From positions 26,663,857 to 26,727,856 of the forward strand of contig CAMTDV010000013.1 in the NCBI GenBank assembly GCA_947069175.1: a stretch of DNA of 64,000 nt, read 5' to 3'. The notes under the pieces were generated by a model. It was given only the letters and a program-made list of their open reading frames with translations. It searched no databases and was not told the DNA's origin. How positions within the stretch are numbered: the stretch's first letter is position 1; the number at the start of each line of letters is the position of its first letter. A program made the translations under genes and the position numbers. Below are positions 54,661 to 63,430 of this stretch, in pieces. This DNA is from Scalesia atractyloides (Eukaryota > Streptophyta > Magnoliopsida > Asterales > Asteraceae).

Positions 54661-55880
54661 TGTTAGAACCCCCACTAGAGTGATGACACTGCCCCCTGTT
54701 TTGATATTGACCTGATTGGAAACCAGGGGGTTACCGGAAGAACGAAAGTTGTTGTGTTGTTGTTGTTATTATTATTTATTATTATTATTATTATCATTAC
54801 ACCAATTGGAGTTATAATTATTAAATGGGTTCGTTTGGCCTCGATTTTGACATGTGATGAAATCTACTTGCTCATTAGTGAGGGTGGGACAATGTACGGT
54901 ATCGTGACCCTCTTACACACCTCACACCTATCTACCTTCTTCTTCAACTCCTGCATTTCTTTAGTCATCTCTCTCTTAAAGCTTTCTAACGCAGCGACTT
55001 CCGTTGTTTCCAAGCTAACTTGGTGTACTCCTCGACCGGCCGAGGTAATACGAGACACAGGAATCGAATTCCTTGTAGTAATGCTATAGTAATGTCAAGA
55101 TATGCGAAGCTCTCGAAGAGATCATTACATTCAACCACCGTTTTCTTACCCAGGAGTTGGCCTCTAGGAGAAGTGTCAAACTATGCTCGGGTTACAGGGG
55201 TGAGACCATTGTAGAATTTCTCTACAAGTGCCCAGTCAGACAAACCATGCTAAGAATGAGACAGTAAGGTTTGGAAACGCTCCCATGCTAGGTGGTAGGG
55301 TTCGTCAGGCTCCATTCGAAATAAATGGATTCGAACGCGAAGACGGATGCTTTAGCGGGTGGGAAGTACTTTTTGAGAAAAGCATCTCGAAGGCTGGCCC
55401 AAGTGGTGAAGGTACCCGTGGGACTGTGAATCGAGCCAAATGGCGGCCCGATATGCTAGGGAGAAAGGAAAGACTTGAAGAAAGCGAGAGTCATTGCCAG
55501 CACCCTCCATGTTAAATTTGTGACATAGGCGAGTGAGACGGTTAATGTGGGCAGGGGCATCCTCATCATCACGACCGTGAAATTGGCACGAGTTAGTGAT
55601 GGCGGTCATGATGTAGGACGGGTGAGTTCACACCGGTGAAACCAGTGGTTGCTTGTTGGTAAACAATTTGATTATTGGCCATTTGGACAATAGGTGGTGG
55701 ACTCGAAGGACGGGAAGGTGATGGGGAATTATGAGGTGATGACTTCAGTGTGAAGTCAAAGCTCGGTGTTTTAGATGGAAGGGTAGAGTCAGAAAGGGCG
55801 GGAGATGAGGACGAAGATGAACTAACCTTTGGTGTACGGAGGTCCTTGCGAATGCGTATGGGGCATCCACTTCAAAACTG
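54661..55880 (-). pseudogene. gag: gag N-terminal and capsid part
   Basis: A S/P-rich N-terminal region at about 55875-55610 is followed by 55609-55352 with SCQFHGRDDEDAPAHINRLT and DSRFLQVFPFSLAYRAAIWL, the capsid signature (LFPFSL...A..WL). Further pieces to 54864 include FKREMTKEMQELKKKVDRCE followed by CKR. A run of (ATT)n/(AAT)n near 54766-54795 interrupts it. Stops and shifts show it is not functional. Confidence 0.8.
54762..54796. repeat. Trinucleotide microsatellite
   Basis: TTATTATTATT-type run with neighbouring GTTGTTGTT, inside the gag pseudogene. In a coding frame it would give an N/Q-rich tract. Confidence 0.8.
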
Positions 55881-56020
55881 AAAAAAATAAGTAAAAGACA
55901 CGACAAAATAGAAAATAAAAATTACTAAAGCTATTTAGACTCCTACGACTCAAACAAGACAAGTAGCACGTATGATGTCAATTAAGTCCAACCAAAGTAA
56001 TCAACGCAATAGCCAAAGAG

Positions 56021-56038
56021 TCCCCGGCAACGACGCCA
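56021..56038 (-). promoter_or_regulatory. Primer-binding site, tRNA-Asp type
   Basis: TCCCCGGCAACGACGCCA on the + strand. It equals the plant tRNA-Asp 3' end (TCCCCGGCAACGGCGCCA) with one difference, twelve bases inside the 5' LTR. Read on the - strand it is the minus-strand primer site. Confidence 0.85.
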
Positions 56039-57350
56039 AAAACTAGATATGCTAAAAGTGGTAAAAAAATAAACTAAAATTAACCTAATCTAGACACTCT
56101 AAGCTTTAAATTTATAAACTTAGACTAGATCTAAACCTAAACCTCATAACCGGCATGTGTACCGATCAATGTAGTAAAACTAAAGTAAGTCCGAGTACCG
56201 AACCCACGAGACTCGCTAATTACGTTAACTAAACTCTATTTAGACCTAAACTGATAGGGATGCGACATAACCATTTTTATATTTAAGTGGGGGGGGGGGG
56301 TTCTAAATATCCTAAATTTGCAAATTAAATTAAATTAATTAACTAAAATTACTAAGACGCAACTTAGACAAGATTTAGATCAGTGATGACTAACAACTAC
56401 CTAGGTTGGAATCCCAATTGATATCGTATGGTTTCTACCGGATGTTAATGTGTTATGGAACCGGGATCTTTAAATGCTAAACCCTAAGAGAAACCGAACA
56501 GGACCCCCGACCCTTCTCAGGAAGACACCTATGGTACTCTAAAAGGCTGTTAAGACTACCGATTGATTAGACTCCCCTACAGTTATCTAATTATCTAGAA
56601 AATTGCCCAAATGTGACTAACCACCTTTCGGTGAAAAGTATAAGGCAACTAAGGAACTTGATTAACTCGGTAAGCAACTAATGAAAGGTAAACTAAGGTG
56701 ATCTTCTTTCAAAGAATCTAATATGAGCAATCTAACACTAAAGACAGACCGACAATCTCTCACCTTGCGGCAATCGAGATCGGTAGAATTCTAAATCCTA
56801 TTAAAAACCTTAATCACTGTTCCTACAGAAATCCTGCAGAATTAACCGTAAACTAGTCACTAACACACAGTCTATGACCTAACTAGCATTTATAAAGGAA
56901 GACATCCACAAAAAACGCAAGTGAAACATGTCATCAGATTTAAATAAAATTAAATACACATGCACATTAAATCAATAATCCAAAGTTTGTCACTTTTCAT
57001 GAATAATCCATAAAACACATTAACATCTAATAAAAATCCATACTTTTTCAAAAGTTCAACGCGACCGAAGTAGTTCAAATAATTTAGCAAGAAGCATGGT
57101 CTTAAAAACAATAAAACAAAGTGCAAGTTTTGAATTCATTGAAGAGAACAAAGAAAACTAGAAAATAAAAGAAACTGGGTAACAAAACCCGTTAATCCCT
57201 TGACTTTCAAGCTTGTATCTTCAAACCAATGATTCTTGACCTTGATCTCCAAGCAAATGTAGCCGCGTAAACTCGTCCAGAAGGTCCCAGTTGACGTATA
57301 AGCGTCCAAGTTCGATTATTATTGTCTGATGATCCTTAGGGTTTTAATAA

Positions 57351-57542
57351 GAGTAAATTGCACAAAACGTCCTTTAAGTTTCACCAATCTTGCTGGTTTC
57401 AGCCTTAATCTTTAAAAGTTGCCAAAACCAGCCTTTAAGATTAATTTTGTTGCAGGTTTCATCCTTTATCACTAACCCAGTTACTAATCCATGTTAAATG
57501 GCCTCACATGCATAGCATGTGAGGGTAAAACCGTCTTTTCAT
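57351..57542 (+). repeat. Left terminal inverted repeat of the Pack-MULE
   Basis: 192 bases. Inside it is a smaller palindrome CTCACATGCATAGCATGTGAG at about 57503-57523. The only difference from the right arm that I see is C versus T in AAGTTGCC/AAGTTGTC. Confidence 0.92.
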
Positions 57543-57752
57543 AATGTAAATCGGATTCATCCTACACCAGTGAGAGACAAAGTCCCAAATTTGACTTGTA
57601 AAACTACACGACCCCGAACAGATGCATTGCAGATTCATATGTGGGTGTGCCTTTAGAACATCGTTTCATATGCCGCCGTATCCTCCACCACTGTCCACTA
57701 CCACCGGCCGCTACGTTCCCATGGATAATTATATGTTACTCTAATTTAACTC

Positions 57753-58001
57753 CTACTGTTTCAACATGAAATGGAGGGTTGATTCATTTTGGATGATGTA
57801 ATCAGCAAGGGTAGGGTTATCCTCCAGTAGCTTCCCAGGAAAGATCATACTCTGCACGCATGAGAGCCACCCTTCTCTATCGTGGAACTTGGATTTCACA
57901 TTGTGGATGGTGTCACAGTCGGATGGTTTGACTTCCAAAGGAATGGTCTTTCCGGTCATGGTCTTGATGAATATATGCATATATCCTGTTGATATACGCA
58001 T
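57753..58001 (-). pseudogene. Captured ubiquitin-like fragment
   Basis: 82 codons. From residue 8 it aligns with ubiquitin: MHIFIKTMTGKTIPLEVKPS, then DTIHNVKSKFHDREG, FPGKLLEDNPTLADYIIQNE and STLHFMLK. One residue is inserted after PSD. Lysines equivalent to K6, K11, K27, K29 and K48 are kept; K33 and K63 are replaced. The C-terminal RLRGG is absent, so a product could not be conjugated. Ubiquitin normally tags proteins for the proteasome and other fates; this copy is a diverged remnant of a polyubiquitin or ubiquitin-fusion gene. The seven extra N-terminal residues and the frame are intact. Confidence 0.85.
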
Positions 58002-58224
58002 AAGTGTAAGTGTGGATTCCCTTTAGAACATCGTTTCATATGACCCCAAACAGATGCATTTGAAACCCTAGCGGATTTGAGTTCGAGACAAATCTCAAGA
58101 TTCACAAAACCCAGATACAAACCCATCAGAACTCCAATCTCACCTCCCCATTATCCCATTCACATCGATCACACTTTCTCTCTCTAAATTCACACCTACC
58201 CATTTCATCTCTCTACCAACAATC

Positions 58225-58470
58225 TCACCTAACCCTCCCAAAATCCCAGCAACCCTCAAAATACCATCTGTACGCACTGTTTCTCTGGAACACGGTTTCG
58301 AGATGCTCCAACCGTTCGGCGACTTGGGTGAGGTCGTTTGCCCGGACCTTGTAGCCGGCGCCGGCGAGGAGGTGGTCCATCTGGTCCGATGGTTGCGGTG
58401 GTGGTGGCTTGGTGGAGCTGGAACACGGTGATGAAGAGGAGTTTGAAGAATTGTAAGGAGTAGGACCCAT
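58225..58470 (-). pseudogene. Captured N-terminal fragment of a DELLA (GRAS) protein
   Basis: Reading from the methionine at 58470, a S- and P-rich start (SSNSSSSPCSSSTKPPPP) is followed by the DELLA motif as DHLLAGAGYKVRANDLTQ and VAERLEHLETV. DELLA proteins are nuclear repressors of gibberellin responses; this motif is the part that contacts the GID1 receptor. The canonical D-E-L-L-A is D-H-L-L-A here. The second contact motif (TVHYNP) and the whole GRAS domain are missing; the frame ends at 58225 in unrelated residues. Upstream is a CT-rich stretch like a 5' untranslated region. The longer frame (from 58764) starts inside the right terminal repeat. Confidence 0.85.
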
Positions 58471-58479
58471 GTGGAAGTG

Positions 58480-58740
58480 AAGGTGAATATGTTGTACATG
58501 AATATTGTAGATTGAATTGGAGATACGGTGGATATAGAGAGATATAGAGATATAGAGAGAGAGTATAGAGAGAGAGTGGTGAGTGAAACAGAGAAACGGT
58601 GCGTACAGAGGTCTGTGTAAGAGAGAGAGAGAGAGAAAGAAAGTGTTGGTGGAGAAAGAGTTTGAAGATAAAGAAAGAGTTTGAAGGTGAAGGTTGAAGG
58701 TGAAAGAGTTTGAAGATAAAGAAAGTGGAGAGAGAGAGAG
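58480..58740 (-). other. CT-rich captured leader upstream of the DELLA fragment
   Basis: GA-rich on the + strand (GAGAGAGAGA runs near 58555-58575 and 58622-58640), i.e. CT-rich on the strand of the DELLA fragment. It contains tandem variants of TTTGAAGATAAAGAAAG and GGTGAAGGTTGAAGGTGAAA. Long CT-rich 5' leaders are usual for plant genes, so this is probably captured with the DELLA fragment. Confidence 0.55.
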
Positions 58741-58932
58741 ATGAAAAGACGGTTTTACCCTCACATGCTATGCATGTGAGGCCATTTAACATGGATTAGT
58801 AACTGGGTTAGTGATAAAGGATGAAACCTGCAACAAAATTAATCTTAAAGGCTGGTTTTGACAACTTTTAAAGATTAAGGCTGAAACCAGCAAGATTGGT
58901 GAAACTTAAAGGACGTTTTGTGCAATTTACTC
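58741..58932 (-). repeat. Right terminal inverted repeat of the Pack-MULE
   Basis: 192 bases, inverse of 57351-57542. Followed by TTTTAATAA. Confidence 0.92.
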
Positions 58933-59410
58933 TTTTAATAATATTGAAATTTATAATTTCCAAAAGCACGTAAACCCTCATGTTCACGTAACATTGGATT
59001 GGAGACATTGGCGGCCCACTCCAACTTCAATAATAATAGCAATATGCATCTGTTCGTTAAAAGATATGGCAGCCATTTTTTTGAATATATTATCTCCTAA
59101 ACAATATTAAAAATATTATGCGCCTCCAATAGAATTGTGATTCCCCCAAAATAATAATAATAGCCTCTAATATATAACATAGAGATAGCGGGCTCGGCCC
59201 ATTCAAGGAAAATAGTGGCAATTTTAGTTCGGTTATCAGCATTCTACTCTGCTCAACTGGCTGGTTATATCCTTATTACTCGTTTTCGCTCTATTTGCAC
59301 GGACCTGGCAAAACACAAAATAATATAATATAACACTAAAAAATAAAATAAATAAAAACTATACAATAATTATACACTTTACACAGTACAGGTATGTGTA
59401 TTTTACCACA

Positions 59411-60536
59411 CGTCATACCTCTATGCATGACTTATATGACAATCTATGATATCCTTGATAGACTTAGCTTAGAATTATTATATAAACTATACAATAATAT
59501 ATATATATACATAACTGAATCCTTGACGATGATCAACATGGTTACTTGTCATGGTAATGTTATATTATCTAAACCTCTCGTTAATGATTCTAATGGGTAA
59601 CTTGATCCATGAAATCACATCAACCCATACAAGATTTAGTGTCAAAAACGAGTGTTTTAAGACTAGATAATTACTTTGTGTATACATACTTTTTTTACTT
59701 AAATTCTAAATTCCGAATTCAACCACTCCATTAACCCCGAATAACCTTATACCCTCGATTCCCCATTCTCAAAAAACTCGTCACTCACGGATAATCAGAA
59801 AGCTTTGCAAAATTGTGAGTATACTTGAACCCATTTTTCCATTTACACACTTTGGGTGCAACATGTACAATTATACGAATCATGATTCATATTTAAAACT
59901 TGTTATAATAACACTCTATTCGTTATAAACATGAAACTTGTATTATTCTTGTTATTGCATGCTATGTATACTTGTGTCTATATGCTCATTAACCTTGCTA
60001 GCCTCCCTTAACAATTATAGCGTTATAGGATTAATACACCGCCCCGTATTCTTGTGGTATTGTTAAGTAAACTATTCCACACCTTTTCATTTCAGTGACA
60101 ATGATAATCACGATTGCGTTAAACTTTGGATTGACATATAGTTATCACATGTTAGTATGTTTGTAACATAATATGCAATTTACCATATTGGATATGAGTC
60201 AACTTTTTCACTATTATGCTATGTAAATAAACTTGTATGCTCGCCAACTTTTGTTGATCATTATTTTAATACATGTTGCAAGAAACTAGTTGTTGCCGAT
60301 GAAGAAACTTATTTAAGGTGGATTAGATACACACCTACACTTAAATTTATATATTCCAATTCAAGTTGTTATGTCATTCGAAACTTGTTGTATTTCCATT
60401 TTTGAAACTATATATTGTCCTTTTGGTATCAATGAAATCGAATTATTTAAATATGGTCACAAATAGTGTTATGAAGTCTCTTGCAATCTTGTTTTCGTCC
60501 CGCCCTGATGTTTCCGCCATAGGTTGGAGTGTGACA
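59411..60536 (+). mobile_element. Solo LTR B, right part
   Basis: Continues LTR B after the insertion. It aligns with LTR A around 60000-60040 and 2855-2890 and ends 'gatgtttccgccataggttggagtgtgaca', followed by AATTA. ORF 59394-59600 runs across the LTR border and is not a gene. A (TA)n run lies near 59498-59508. Confidence 0.85.
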
Positions 60537-60541
60537 AATTA

Positions 60542-61677
60542 AGCTAAATTCACAAGATAACCAATTTACCCCAAATCATAGAGTTAGGGTACTCAAAATT
60601 ATCAATGATGATGGTTTATGATTGGAAGCAGGAAGCTTAGGCAACACCAAATATTCATGATTTCCTCTTTAATTTGATATATATGTGATGATTCCTTTTG
60701 CTTCTTCACACCCATCACTTTCAACACACATACTCACCACTTCGTGCTTTTTTAATCACTTTAACTTGTGCCTTGAGCTAATTTAGTCCCTCAAATAAAG
60801 TTCTTTTTAGCTGCTAAAATCTCACTACACATGCCGTTTACATGATTTAAAATTTTAAACTCACAACTACTTGATTAACTACTATATCACTCCCTTAACG
60901 ACCTAAATATCCATTCTAACCCACAAAATATATACACTTTTAGGTTAAAGTCAGGAAAAGGGAACACAAAGAAATATCAACACGTCATTTGGGATATTTA
61001 CTATAACTAATCTTAGTCCCCTGTTGTGGTGAGGGGCGTAAAATCGTGCTACTAGCGTTGTAGGGGCGTAAAACAATACTAAGTAGCAACCAAACAACAA
61101 GCAAAACCTAGAAAAAAATGTTAAATAAAAACACGAGTTTCAAACACCAGTGACTCGCATGACGTAAAATGTAGACGAGGTTCAATTTATACTAACATGT
61201 AATAGAAAGTTGAGAGGGTAAAGAATGTGAGACACTAAATGTGACCACCAAACAATGTGATAAGTATCAACTGAACGTCTACCAAATCCTAGAAAAACAT
61301 AAACAAAAGTAACAACAAAATAAACTCATTTAATTTTAGTGGCAAAATTATAAAAAGCAAAGTTTTATTAGGAAAATATAAAAACCTTAAAGTTACTATG
61401 AAAAAAAAACAACAAAACACAAAACCTCAAAACGACAAAACAAATCACTATCCCTTCTAATATTATAAATTAAGATATATAGATAATAATTAAATTTGTA
61501 TATAACCAAGCTGATAAATTATAGATTGTTCAATTTGTAATAACATAGGATTTTGAGTAATTTAATAACCATGGTGCTATTATTAATCAAAGATGTTCGT
61601 TAATCATAGCTCTTAGTATTCTTAAAAGATAAAAAGTTAGATTTTTAGATAGCTCTCAGTTTTCTTAAAAGATATGT
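60542..61677. other. AT-rich DNA without recognised gene
   Basis: No ORF of 60 codons, no element ends and no tRNA seen. A short pair of similar phrases occurs near 61025-61075 (GAGGGGCGTAAAATCGTGCT / TAGGGGCGTAAAACAATACT). It could be old, diverged repeat or unique DNA. Confidence 0.5.
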
Positions 61678-62770
61678 CACACCCTGGTCGTAGCGGAAGC
61701 GCAAATGTGTGACTATTAGGCAATCATCGCATTCAATTTAGTAAACAGTATTAACAACAACGATGTCATGCAATTTCTAAGTTTCATTATACATTTACAT
61801 CCTTCAAAAGTGAAACCACATTGTTATCAGTGTCAGATTACCATTACAAACATAGTTAAAAAAAACACGTGTTCCAAAATAAGTTATTGTTTTCATCACA
61901 AAGTTATGCTGAGGCTTTGACCTCTATATACCCAAACGAGGTTGGGATATAAAAGGAAAACCCTCCAAAAGGAAGTACATCGTTGTCTTGACAAATCCAA
62001 TACCCGGATCCCATCACCAGCTCAAGTCCTGCGTCCTGAAACACATGTAATTTTAAAAAGTCAAAATAAAGTTAGCGAGTTCATGTAGTTTAATGTTTTC
62101 GTATAAAAATGTCATCTTTGAAAACCTGTATTGAAATCCAAGTATGTTATTAGCATCAATAAGTTAATTAAGGATCTATTAGTGTGTCGCGAGCACTCTG
62201 ACATACTTGTGCCATAAGTAAGTAACCAAACCGATACTTTTTTGACATTTTGGGATCACAAAAGCACTCCAATGGGTATACCAACCAGGAGTGGAGCGAG
62301 TCTCAAACTCAATAGATATACTTCTTTTGCACATTGGTCACTAAGTGATTAATGGTTACTACTGTTATTTCCTACTTACGCACAGTGATCTGTTATCTGC
62401 TAACTCATAGCTAACACACTGTTTTGACATGACATGTATTTCCCCTCGATAGTTTAAAACAAAACTTAAAATAAGTGAAAGGAGGGACACGAACTCACAG
62501 TTTTTTCGTTCCGTATAAGTAGTACTATTTATCGTTCGGTGTCCGCAACGTATGTAACCTACATGCGTATTGATTTCATTAGACACCTAGGTCTCAATGG
62601 ACCTTGTACTCGTTGTTCATCTTGGATTCTTGTTATATATTTCTTTGTTATGATTGAACAACTTAAAATGTTATCTTAGTGTTGGTAGTTTGTTGTTTGA
62701 TTAATATTGTTATATATATTTCTTAAATATATATATATATATATTATTGTTTTCAAATCATGTGTGAACT

Positions 62771-63056
62771 GGGCCTTGCCCTTCACATGTCATTGGGCCT
62801 AGCCCATGTCATCTATGTCCTTGGGCCTAGCCCATGTTTTCTTGTCTTTAAGCCTAGCCTATGTTTTCTTGTCTTTGGGCCTAGCCCATGTTTTCTTGTC
62901 TTTGGGCCTAGCCCATGTTTTCTTGTCATTGGGCCTAGTCCATGTAATTTTATATCTTTGGGCCTAGCCCATGTTTTTGTATCTTTGGGCCTCATCCATA
63001 AATATTCTGGGATTTGGGCCTAGCATATGATTTTTACAATTTGGGCCTAGCCCAAG
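62771..63056. repeat. 27-bp minisatellite with GGGCCTAGCCC core
   Basis: Eleven units start with GGGCC or a variant at 62771, 62795, 62823, 62850, 62877, 62904, 62931, 62960, 62987, 63016 and 63043. Spacing is 24-29 bases, mostly 27. The consensus is TTTGGGCCTAGCCCATGTTTTCTTGTC in two pieces: TTTGGGCCTAGCCCATG and TTTTCTTGTC. The core is nearly self-complementary and contains TGGGCC/TGGGCT words, known in plants as site II (TCP-binding) elements. It lies within the LTR, probably in U3. Confidence 0.9.
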
Positions 63057-63148
63057 TGTATTTATAAAAGCCCATTTCTTTATAAGTATTAACTTATAAT
63101 TTTTCTAACTTTTTATATTTTTAACTTTCCGGGTTTTGATTTGGGTAA

Positions 63149-63152
<4 letters not shown>

Positions 63153-63189
<37 letters not shown>
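63153..63189. repeat. TA microsatellite
   Basis: A (TA) run of about 17 units preceded by GTGTGTG. A shorter one lies at 62728-62744. The ORFs at 63141-63449 and 63238-63432 run through or next to it and overlap each other, so they are not called as genes. Confidence 0.85.
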
Positions 63190-63190
<1 letters not shown>

Positions 63191-63430
63191 GTCTAAATAT
63201 ATATTTAGACTCATCGTCGGCGTCGTTTATTACATGTTTGTTTTCGTCGAGATTTGTCCGTTGTCGTCGACGCGAAGGTGTAATCTTGAATATCCGCCTA
63301 TTGTTCTCCTTGTTTCAGTTGTCCGATTTATTGTTTCGACGCTTAACAAAATATATTTATTATGTTACAAATACTTGGTGTGTTGTTTCAAGTGTTTGTA
63401 TTTCGTATATGGTGGGGTATTTTTTATTGT

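Larger units (their letters stand above)
57351..58932 (-). mobile_element. Mutator-like element (Pack-MULE type) with captured ubiquitin and DELLA fragments
   Basis: 1582 bases. Terminal inverted repeats of 192 bases (57351-57542 and 58741-58932) differ at one position by my count. They begin GAGTAAATTGCACAAAACG. Flanked by a perfect 9-bp duplication TTTTAATAA (57342-57350 and 58933-58941), the size made by Mutator-like transposases. The other LTR of the host retroelement has one TTTTAATAA at the same place (near 48283), an internal empty site. No transposase is encoded. The interior holds fragments of two unrelated plant genes, the definition of a Pack-MULE. Confidence 0.92.
46980..59410 (-). 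mobile_element. Second Athila/Tat-type Ty3/gypsy retrotransposon
   Basis: LTRs 46980-48752 (3') and 56050-59410 (5', enlarged by a nested DNA element). Order on the - strand: LTR, primer-binding site of tRNA-Asp type, gag, protease, reverse transcriptase, RNase H, integrase, 1.7-kb non-coding region, LTR. No third coding block is seen. A clear target duplication was not found: TGATG precedes and CGTCA follows. Reverse transcriptase is intact over 230 codons, but gag and other parts are broken. Confidence 0.88.
56050..59410 (-). repeat. 5' LTR of the second Athila/Tat-type element, interrupted
   Basis: TGCTAAAAGTGG to TTTTACCACA on the + strand. Interrupted at 57351-58932 by a Mutator-like element. 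A G homopolymer at about 56290-56301 is longer than in the other LTR. Confidence 0.9.
61678..63430 (-). mobile_element. Gypsy-like LTR on the - strand, far end not determined
   Basis: The + strand start TGTCACACCCTGGTCGTAGC is the complement of the usual right end of plant gypsy LTRs (compare TGTCACACCCC at 8764 and 13355). The stretch around 62040-62100 (AACACATGTAATTTT, then GCGAGTTCATG) is the kind of splice- or leader-like phrase seen in such LTRs. The other end was not identified; it may be near 63430 or beyond the window. The ORF 62760-63023 reads through a minisatellite and is not a gene. Confidence 0.5.

Noticed and set aside
58225..58764. 179-codon ORF as a complete DELLA-related protein
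   Set aside because: The first ~98 residues come from the inverted terminal repeat and a CT-rich leader in a low-complexity S/L/F frame. Only the part from 58470 resembles DELLA.
60542..61677. Possible host gene between the solo LTR and the last LTR
   Set aside because: No ORF of meaningful length, no splice-like exon series, and no recognised protein words on either strand.
62760..63023. 87-codon ORF with repeats of the type GPSPCFLVFGP
   Set aside because: It reads straight through the 27-bp minisatellite. The unit length is a multiple of three, so an open repeated frame arises automatically; the antisense frame is open too.
62771..63056. CRISPR-like array (regular repeats with spacers)
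   Set aside because: The 27-base units are repeated as a whole with little unique spacer sequence, and the window is plant nuclear DNA. It is a minisatellite.
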